Of a DNA stretch of 64,000 nt, positions 50,952-58,200 are shown piece by piece; positions within the stretch are counted from its first letter, which is position 1; each line of letters opens with the position of its first letter. Origin of the DNA: Amycolatopsis azurea DSM 43854 (lineage in GTDB: Bacteria > Actinomycetota > Actinomycetes > Mycobacteriales > Pseudonocardiaceae). A model generated the notes under the pieces. It worked only from the letters and a program-made list of their open reading frames with translations, did not search any database and was not told where the DNA came from. The stretch is taken from NCBI RefSeq assembly GCF_001995215.1, contig NZ_MUXN01000025.1:124001-188000 (forward strand), given 5' to 3'. The translations under genes were made by a program, and so were the position numbers.

Positions 50952-51117
50952 ATCGAGTGGAAACTCCTTCACCGACCGCGTTGGGTGTTCCGGATTCCTC
51001 TTCGGACACTCGGGTGCCCCAATCTTCGCCCGTGCTCAGGAAAGAAGTCCAGGGTGCCGCCGTGGACGAAGAAGCGGGCGGTGGGCGGCAGGGCTGCGGT
51101 GGGCGGCGGGTCGGGGT

Positions 51118-51165
51118 GGTCGTGAGTGGTAAGTGACGTTCTAACGTCACTTACCACTCACGACC
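51118..51165. repeat. Perfect palindromic repeat, family C
   Basis: 48-bp element with perfect 23-nt arms (opening GGTCGTGAGTGGTAAGTGAC) around a CT centre. It lies in the oxyB-oxyC gap (50952-51374), which holds three palindromes and no gene. Confidence 0.92.
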
Positions 51166-51198
51166 CACCCGACCCAGCCGCGATCTGCCCGGGAAAGC

Positions 51199-51257
51199 GG
51201 TGTCGCGAAAGCCACTTTCACAACGTTGAAGGTTGCGAAAGTGGCTTTCGCAACACC
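51199..51257. repeat. Palindromic intergenic repeat, family A (hybrid arms)
   Basis: Left arm opens GGTGTCGCGAAAGCCACTTT, right arm ends in the GTTGCG version (AAAGTGGCTTTCGCAACACC), so the two sub-versions of family A seen at 34794 and 34963 are mixed in one element. Confidence 0.85.
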
Positions 51258-51297
51258 TCCCGAGAGGCAAAACGCCAGAGAGAGCATCGGTACAGGG

Positions 51298-51345
51298 GGT
51301 CGTGAGTGGTAAGTGACGTTCTAACGACACTTACCACTCACGACC
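51298..51345. repeat. Palindromic intergenic repeat, family C
   Basis: 48-bp near copy of 51118-51165 with one arm mismatch (GACGTT against AACGAC). It lies 29 nt after the oxyB stop and may terminate the NRPS-oxyB transcript. Confidence 0.9.
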
Positions 51346-51374
51346 CACCCGACCCACGACTCACCGCCGCCTTC

Positions 51375-52571
51375 TCACCATTCGACCCTCAACTCCGTCA
51401 GCCCGTATGCCGGCGTGGTGAGCCGGTACGCGGTTTCCTGCTCGGGATCCGCCAGTCTCAGCTTCGGAAACCGTTGCCACAGCGCGGAATACACGACCCG
51501 GAGTTCGAGGCGCGCCAGCGAAGCACCCAGGCAGTGATGGACGCCGTGCCCGAAAGCGACATGCGGGACGGGATCGCGCGTGACGTCGAGCCGGTCCGGT
51601 TCCGCGAGCAGGGCGGGGTCACGGTTGGCCATGGGGAGCGAGCAGGTGACCGTCTCGCCCGCCTTGATCTCCTGGCCCGCGATGGTGACGTCCTGCATCG
51701 CGGTCCGCGGTGTCGGCGCGTACGGGACGGTCAGGTACCGGATCAGCTCGTCCACCGCCCGGTCCGCCGCCTGATCACCGCCCTGGAAAGCGGCGATCTG
51801 CTCGGGGTGGTGCAGCAGTGCCAGCACGCCCAGGCCGATCATGCCGGAGATGTTGTCGTCCCCGGCCAGCATCACCTGCACGCAGAAACCGCGAAGCTCC
51901 TCGTCCGTCGCCGCGTCGCCGTGTTCCGCGACGACGGCGCCGATCAGTCCCTCACCCGGTTCCTTGCGCTGCCTGGCGATCATCGTCAGCAGATAGCGGG
52001 AGAACGCTTCGCCCGCGGCGGCCCGTTTCCGTTGGCTCAGCGAGGGATCGAGGTGCCGGTGGCACAGCTGGGTGAACGTGGTGCGGTCGTCGCGGGGCAC
52101 CCCGATCAGCTCGCACAGCACGGCTCCGGGCACTTCGTCGGCGACGATCTCGATCAGGTCCGCGGGCGAGCCCTCGTCCTCCAGCGCGTCGAGCCGTTCC
52201 TCGACGATCTGCTCGATGTACGGCCGGAGCCGCCGGATCCGGCGCAAAGTGAAGCCCGGCAACAGCTTCTGCCGCATCCGGGGATGCTCGGGCAGGTCGT
52301 AGTCCATCAGGTTGCCGACCAGTTCCCGAGGCCGGAAGATCCCCGTCCCGCCGACCTCGTCCTGGTCGTGCCAGCGCCGCCGGTTGCTGAACCGCTGGTG
52401 GTCGCCGAGCACTTGCCGGACGACGGCGTGGTTCGCGGCCAGCCAGCTGGTCTCGGCGCCCGCGCCCTCCCCGATGGTGATCTTCGTCAGGGGACCGGCG
52501 GACCGCAGTTCCTCGGCGGGGCCGAAACCGTCCCGCCGGATGTGCAGGGGCCGCGAGTCGTCACCACTCAA
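51375..52571 (-). CDS. oxyB: Cytochrome P450 OxyB (C-O-D cross-link, residues 4-6)
   Basis: 398 residues. N-terminus MSGDDSRPLHIRRDGFGPAE and I-helix VQMLAGDDNISGMIGLGV are those of OxyB; X-domain motif GVPRDD; heme loop HVAFGHGVHHCLGASLAR. OxyB makes the first ether cross-link between Hpg4 and Bht6. It overlaps the end of oxyE by 11 nt. Confidence 0.95.
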   Translation of the reverse strand: MSGDDSRPLHIRRDGFGPAEELRSAGPLTKITIGEGAGAETSWLAANHAVVRQVLGDHQRFSNRRRWHDQDEVGGTGIFRPRELVGNLMDYDLPEHPRMRQKLLPGFTLRRIRRLRPYIEQIVEERLDALEDEGSPADLIEIVADEVPGAVLCELIGVPRDDRTTFTQLCHRHLDPSLSQRKRAAAGEAFSRYLLTMIARQRKEPGEGLIGAVVAEHGDAATDEELRGFCVQVMLAGDDNISGMIGLGVLALLHHPEQIAAFQGGDQAADRAVDELIRYLTVPYAPTPRTAMQDVTIAGQEIKAGETVTCSLPMANRDPALLAEPDRLDVTRDPVPHVAFGHGVHHCLGASLARLELRVVYSALWQRFPKLRLADPEQETAYRLTTPAYGLTELRVEW

Positions 52572-53715
52572 CGGGAAGCTCCTCTACCGCGAAGGGGGCG
52601 GGCCTGCCCGGCTTGAACCGCAGCTCCTCCTCGGGGACGGCCAGCCGCAGCGTCGGGAACCGGCGGACCAGCGCGGGCAGCGCCACCCGCAGCTGGAGCC
52701 GGGTCAGCGGCGCCCCGATGCAGTGGTGGATGCCGTGCCCGAACGCGATGTGCTCGGTGTTCTCCCTGGTGATGTCGAACCCTTCGCCCCGCGCGCGGTT
52801 CACCGCCAGCAGCGAGCAGGTCAGGACGTCGCCGGCGCGCACGGTGCGCCCGCCGATCGACACGTCGACCAGCGCGGTCCGCGGCGAGGGGGTCTCCACG
52901 ATGGACGCGTACCGAAGCACTTCCTCGGCCGCGGAGTTCGCGAGTTCCGGACGCTCGCGCAGCAGCGCCATCTGGGCGGGATGGGTCACCAGGAGCAGCG
53001 CCGCGATCGCCAGCTGGGAGGCCAGCTGCTCGACCGCGCCGATCATGATCCCCTCGGCCAGCCCCGCCAGTTCGTCGTCGCTGACCTCGTCGCCGTGGTC
53101 GCGCACGATGCCGCCGATCATCCCGTCGCCGGGTTCGGCGCGGTTGCGGGCGGTCAGTTTCCGGGCGTAGTTGACGATGCCCAGCCCCGACAGGTTCCGC
53201 TGCCGGGGGATCCGGCTTTCCCTGCTCTCCCGGAACATCCGCGACAGCTCGTACTGGTCGTCACGCGGGACACCTAGGAGGTCGCAGGAGATGAGCGCCG
53301 GGATGGGCCAGGCGGCGTTCCGGACGAAGTCGACCGGCGAACCCATGTCTTCCAGATCGTCCAGGCATTCCTCGACGATCTCCTCGGCGACCGGCCGCAG
53401 GACCTCGATCCGCCGGACGGTGTTCGCCCTCGTCACGGTCCCCCGCAACCGGGTGTGGTCCGGCGGGTCGTAGGACTGCAGGATTCCCGGCAGCCAGGCC
53501 CGTTCCGACTCGTCGTCGACCGGGCGCATGGAGCTGAACCGGGTGACGTCGGAAAGGATCTCCCGGATTTCGTCGTAGCCGGTGACGAGCCATTGCTTGC
53601 GGCCGTCCAGTCCCGGCTCGGTGTCGTATTCGTGCAGCGGCCCGCTCTTCTGCAGATCGCTGAGCTCCGGCACCGGGTCGAGCCCGAACCGCTGATGTGG
53701 CAGCGGAACTACCAT
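52561..53715 (-). CDS. oxyE: Cytochrome P450, probable OxyE (F-O-G cross-link, residues 1-3)
   Basis: 384 residues from the ATG at 53715 (GAGGAG 5-6 nt upstream). X-domain motif GVPRDDQYELSR, I-helix GIMIGAVEQLASQLA, heme loop HIAFGHGIHHCIGAPLTR. Assigned OxyE because it is the fourth PRDD-type Oxy and sits between oxyA and oxyB, the oxyE position in teicoplanin, A47934 and ristocetin clusters. Its presence implies aromatic residues 1 and 3 joined by an ether. A duplicate of another Oxy is the alternative. Confidence 0.82.
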   Translation of the reverse strand: MVVPLPHQRFGLDPVPELSDLQKSGPLHEYDTEPGLDGRKQWLVTGYDEIREILSDVTRFSSMRPVDDESERAWLPGILQSYDPPDHTRLRGTVTRANTVRRIEVLRPVAEEIVEECLDDLEDMGSPVDFVRNAAWPIPALISCDLLGVPRDDQYELSRMFRESRESRIPRQRNLSGLGIVNYARKLTARNRAEPGDGMIGGIVRDHGDEVSDDELAGLAEGIMIGAVEQLASQLAIAALLLVTHPAQMALLRERPELANSAAEEVLRYASIVETPSPRTALVDVSIGGRTVRAGDVLTCSLLAVNRARGEGFDITRENTEHIAFGHGIHHCIGAPLTRLQLRVALPALVRRFPTLRLAVPEEELRFKPGRPAPFAVEELPVEW

Positions 53716-53740
53716 GATTCTCCTCAAGCTTTTCGCGGTG

Positions 53741-54922
53741 TCACCAGTCGAGCGGCAGGGCTTTCACGTCGAACGGCGGCGGCCCCAGTTTGATCTCGCG
53801 GTCCGGCTCGGCCAGCCGGAGTTTCGGGAAGCGGGTCGCCAGCGCCGGGATCGCGACCCGGAAGATCAGGTCGGCCAGCGGCCTGCCGAGGCAGTGATGG
53901 ATGCCGTGCCCCCACGCGACATGCGGCGTCTTCGCCCGGGTGATGTCGAACCGGTCCGACGGCCCGGGGAAGTCCCGGCGGTTCACGCCGATCAACGAGC
54001 AGGTGACGGTATCCCCTGCCTTGACAAGGAATTCGCCGACGCGCACGTCCTCGGTCGCGATACGCGGGGTGAGTTTCTCGGAGGTGCTGAGATACCGGAC
54101 CATTTCCTCCAGCCAGTCCGGGATGACGTCCGGCTTCTCCCGGAGCAGATCGAACTGCTCGGGCGCCTCGACCATCAGCCACGCGCCCGCCGCGAGGAAC
54201 CGGGCGACCTGGTCCCCGCCCGCGCCCATGACGAACGCGGCCAGCCCGGTCAGTTCCGAGTCGGTGATCTCGTCCCCGTGCTCGCGCACGACGACGCCGA
54301 GCATGTCGTCACCGGGGTCACGACGCGTCCGAGCCGTGTTCTGGCTCATGTACGTCATGTACCGGTTCCCGGCCGCCACGCGCCTGCTGCCCGACCGCTC
54401 GGCCCGGCTGGCGTGCAGGCTGCGGGACAACTCCGTCTGGTCGTCCCGGGGGATGCCGAGGAAGTCGCAGGTCGCCGTGGTCGCGATGGCCCAGCCGAAA
54501 TGCGGGACGAAGTCCAGCGGGCCACCGATGGAGTCGATGGCGTCCAGGGTGTCCTCGACGACCTCTTCGACCTGCGACCGGAACCGTTCCATCCGCCGGA
54601 CGGAGAACGCGGGCGACAACACCCGGCGCAGCCGCGTGTGCTCCGGCGGGTCGTACTGGGTGATGAAGCCGGGGAAGGTGATGCCGGACGCGGTCCCTCC
54701 ATAGAGGAGCCGGGAACTGAACTTGTCCGAGCCGAGCACCTGCCGGACCTCGTCGAAACCGGTGGCCAGCCACGCTGTCCGGCCTTCGCCGTCCTCCTCG
54801 GTGCCCAGTTCGGTCATCGGGCCCTTGGCCATGAAGTCCAGCAGCAGCCGGACCGGATCGAACCGGTCCCGCCGGTGCATCTCCGTCGGCAGGACGACGT
54901 TGAGCTCCTCGAACGCTTCCAC
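53741..54922 (-). CDS. oxyA: Cytochrome P450 OxyA (D-O-E cross-link, residues 2-4)
   Basis: 393 residues from a GTG at 54922 (AAAGGA 8 nt upstream). OxyA features: MHRRDRFDPVRLLLD, GTEEDGEGRTAWLATGFDEV, GIPRDDQTELSRSLHASRAE and VMGAGGDQVARFLAAGAWL. The heme loop is HVAWGHGIHHCLGRPLAD, with Trp where nearly all P450s, including the OxyA of balhimycin as I recall it, have Phe. OxyA makes the second ether ring between Bht2 and Hpg4. A StrR-type site and a hairpin lie in its leader. Confidence 0.94.
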   Translation of the reverse strand: MEAFEELNVVLPTEMHRRDRFDPVRLLLDFMAKGPMTELGTEEDGEGRTAWLATGFDEVRQVLGSDKFSSRLLYGGTASGITFPGFITQYDPPEHTRLRRVLSPAFSVRRMERFRSQVEEVVEDTLDAIDSIGGPLDFVPHFGWAIATTATCDFLGIPRDDQTELSRSLHASRAERSGSRRVAAGNRYMTYMSQNTARTRRDPGDDMLGVVVREHGDEITDSELTGLAAFVMGAGGDQVARFLAAGAWLMVEAPEQFDLLREKPDVIPDWLEEMVRYLSTSEKLTPRIATEDVRVGEFLVKAGDTVTCSLIGVNRRDFPGPSDRFDITRAKTPHVAWGHGIHHCLGRPLADLIFRVAIPALATRFPKLRLAEPDREIKLGPPPFDVKALPLDW

Positions 54923-54941
54923 TGCACAGGTCCTTTCCCGG

Positions 54942-54980
54942 GGTCAGTCGGACGAGCCCGGCCGGCTCGTCCAACTGACC
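54942..54980 (-). terminator. Hairpin between mbtH and oxyA
   Basis: Inverted repeat with 17-nt arms (GGTCAGTCGGACGAGCC and GGCTCGTCCAACTGACC, one mismatch) and loop CGGCC, overlapping one half of the StrR-type site. It may attenuate read-through from the NRPS-mbtH transcript so that oxyA depends on its own activated promoter. Confidence 0.65.
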
Positions 54981-54997
54981 GCTTCGAACGGCTGGAC
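54969..54997 (-). promoter_or_regulatory. StrR/Bbr-type activator binding site upstream of oxyA
   Basis: GTCCAA, 17 nt, CTGGAC: a perfect fit to the consensus GTCCAR-N17-YTGGAC known for StrR and the glycopeptide regulator Bbr. In the balhimycin cluster Bbr is known to bind before oxyA. The half-sites are 54969-54974 and 54992-54997, 47-75 nt before the oxyA start. The regulator gene itself is not in the window. Confidence 0.8.
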
Positions 54998-55005
54998 AGC
55001 CCCGC

Positions 55006-55215
55006 TCAGCCGCCGACTTCCTGGATGAGGCTCTTCGGGCGGAGGTCCGTCCAGTTCTCCTCGACGTAGGCGAGGCATTCCTGCCGGGGCGCCTCACCGT
55101 GCACGCGGGTCCAGCCGGCGGGCACCTCGGCGAAGGTCGGCCACAGCGAGTGCTGGCCCTCGTCGTTGACGAGCACGAAGAAGGAGCCGTCTTCGTTGTC
55201 GAAGGGATTGCTCAT
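55006..55215 (-). CDS. mbtH: MbtH-like protein
   Basis: 69 residues, ATG at 55215 overlapping the NRPS stop (ATGA). It carries the MbtH signature: NPFDNEDGSFFVLVNDEGQH, SLWPTFAEVPAGW, CLAYVEENWTDLRPKSL. MbtH proteins bind and activate adenylation domains, especially those for Tyr/Bht in this class. Its place between the last NRPS gene and oxyA is the same as in vancomycin, balhimycin and teicoplanin clusters. Confidence 0.97.
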   Translation of the reverse strand: MSNPFDNEDGSFFVLVNDEGQHSLWPTFAEVPAGWTRVHGEAPRQECLAYVEENWTDLRPKSLIQEVGG

Positions 55216-58200
55216 CGTTGCGTCCTTTCGCGCTCCGGCCGGGGCCGGAGCTTCTCGGCGACGACGGCCCCGATCTGGGCCAGCGCCGCGGGTTGGAGCA
55301 TTTCCATGTGACCGCATGCGATCTCGTGCGGTTCGACGGTCCCGCTGGTGAGGGGCTTCCAGCTGGCGATCGCGACCTCGGCGGGCAGATGCGAGGGCCG
55401 GTTCTCCGTCGCGACGAACAGCAGGATGTCGCTGGTGAAGCTCCGGGCGGTGTGCTCCGGCCCGATCCGGCGGAGGTGCCCCATGACCTCCTCCAGGTTC
55501 GTCCGGGCACCGGCGTCGCGAGCGACTCCGGCGGCCAGCGCCAGTTGCTGGTCCTGTTGCTTGTCGAAGGCGTCGGCCTCCTCGTCGGCTTCGGTGCCGC
55601 GCTGCGCGCGCGGCAGCCGTCCGACGTCGGTGGGATAGGCGTCGAGCAGGGCGACCAGGCCGACCTCTTCCCCTTGCGCTTCAAGCAAAGTGGCCATCGC
55701 CTGCGAAATCCGCCCGCCGAGCGACCAGCCGAGCAGGTGGTACGGCCCGGACGGCTGCACGGTGCGGATCTGCTCGACGTAGTCCGCCGCCATCTCTTCG
55801 ACATCGGCGGGCAGCGGTTCGGTGCGGGCCAGGCCGCGTGCCTGGAGGCCGTACACCGGCTGGTTCTGCGGAAGGCTCCGCAGCAGCGGCGCATAGTTCC
55901 AGCTGAGCCCGCCACTCGCGTGGACGCAGAACAGCGGCGGACGGTTTCCGCCTTCCCGCAACGGAAGCAGCACCTCGAAGTCACCCGTGCCGGTCGCCGC
56001 CGCGGCACCCGGCAGACGCCGCTCACCCACCACGGCCAACGCTTGGGAGGCGTTCCAGCGGGCGAGCAGATCCGTGCGCACCATCCGCCTCCCCTCTGTA
56101 CCGAATGGGCAGGCCACAGTCTTCTCGGCGGGACTCGCGTCCACCACTGCCCCGGTGAGGTACAGATCGCCGACGGCGCCCGGGACGACGGGCCGCAGTT
56201 CGTCGTCGAGCACGAGCGCGCCGAGCGGGCCGCCCTCGGCCAGTTCGGCGGCCACGGCGGGCACCGCCCCGGCCCACTTCGCCGGTGCCTCGGCGGGACG
56301 TTCCCGTTCGGCCTCGTCGAGAGCGAGGTCGAGTTCGCTGATCCGCAGCTGCGGGTTCTCCGCGACCTGTTCGAGGACGCGGACCAGCCGCCGTGCCAGC
56401 GATCCGGCCGTGGCCTCGTCGAAGAGATCGGTGGCGTAGTGCAGGAGGCCGTCGATGCCGTCCTGCTCGTCCTCTTCATCGAGGCGCTCGGTGAGCTTGA
56501 ACGACAGATCCAGCTCGAACGCGTCGGGACCGACCGGCTCGGCTTCGGTGCGCAGCGCGGGCAGTTCCGTCGCGTCCCAGGCGCCGAGGTCCTCCTCGCC
56601 CACCTCCAGTGCCACCTGGAACACGGGGTGGCGGGCGAGCGAACCCGGCAGGTCCAGCAGCTCGACGATCTTTTCGAACGGCAGATCCAGGTACAGGCGC
56701 GCGGTCCGGGCCGCCTCCTGCGCCCGGGTGACGACCTCCAGGAAGGAGGGGTCGCCCGAGAGGTTCGTCCGCAGGGCGAGCGGCCGGGCGAAGGGCCCGA
56801 CCATCGGCTCGAGGTCGATGAGGTCGTCGTCCTTCGGCAGCGACGTGCCGATCACGACGTCGTCGCTCGCGCCGGATTTGACCAGCAGGACGGCGAGCGC
56901 CGCCTGCACCACCTGGAGGACGTGCGCGCCGACCGGGGCGACCGCCTTGGTCAGCCGCGCGTGCGGCTCGGCCTCCAGCCGGACCGCGACCGTACCGGCC
57001 CGCCGTGACGGGACGACCGGCCGCGGCCGGTCGAACGGGAGCACCGTCTCACCGTCGATACCGGCCAGATTGGCCCGCCAGAAGGTGATCTGCTCGTTGA
57101 TGAGGCTGTCCTGCCCGCGCTCGTCGTCGAGCAGCCGCCGCTCCCAGATCGCGTAGTCCGCGAACTGGAGGGCCAGCGGCGCGCGCTCCGGGACCCGGCC
57201 CGAACGCCGCGCGCCGTACGCGGCGGCCAGGTCGCGGAAGAGCACGTCCAGCGACTCGTCGTCGGCCAGGATCCGGTGCACCTTGAGATGCAGCACGTGC
57301 GCCTTCTCCGAGAGCGCGAAGAGGTCGCAGCGCCACGGCACCTCGTCGGTGAGGTCGAAGTGCCGCTCACGCAGCTCCGCGATGAGCCCGGGAAGTTCTT
57401 CCTCGGTCGCCGGGACCGGGGTCAGTTCGACCGCGAGGGTGTCGTGGATGCGCTGGTGAACGCTCTGCGCGTCGCCGGGGAACGTGGTCCGGAGGATCTC
57501 GTGCCGGGCCGCGACGTCGCCGAACGCCTCCGCCAGCGCGGGTACGTTCAGCCTGCCGCGCAAGCGAAGCGCGACCGAGATGTGCAGCCCCTCGGCCTCG
57601 TCTCCCGGGCTGGCCAGCAGCCAGGCGCGGAGCTGACGGGCGGTCAGCGGCACGCGGTCCGGCCGCTCGACGGCTTCCAGCGGGGGACGGGACTTCGCGG
57701 CGAGCGCACGGGCGACACCGGCGGGCGTCGGCGAGGAGAACAGCTGGCGGATGGGCAGATCCGCGCCGAGTTCCTCACGGATCCGCGCGATGAGCCGCAT
57801 GGCCAGCGCCGAACTGCCGCCGAGGTCGTGGAAAGCGTCGTCGACGCCCACCTGCGGGACACCGAGGATCTCGGAGAACAGCGCGCACAGGACCTTCTCG
57901 GTCTCGTTCTCCGGCGCCTTCTCCGCCGCCTGGCCGGCGAGATCCGGGGCGGGCAGGGCCCGGCGGTCCACCTTGCCGTTGGGCGTGACGGGCAGCCCGG
58001 GCAGGGCGATGACCGCGAGCGGGACCATGTACGAGGGCAGCACGAGACCCAGCTGCCGCCGGATCTCTTCCGGCCCCGCGTCCTTGCCGTCGGAGACGAA
58101 GTACCCCACCAGGCGCTTTTCGCCCGGCTGGTCCTCCCTCGCCATGACGACCGCTTCGACCACGCCCGGCTGGGCCGCCAGTACGGCCTCGACCTCGCCC

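Noticed and set aside
51040..51070. GTCCAG...TGGAC pair as a second StrR-type site before oxyC
   Set aside because: The half-sites are separated by about 10 nt, not 17, so it does not fit the consensus.
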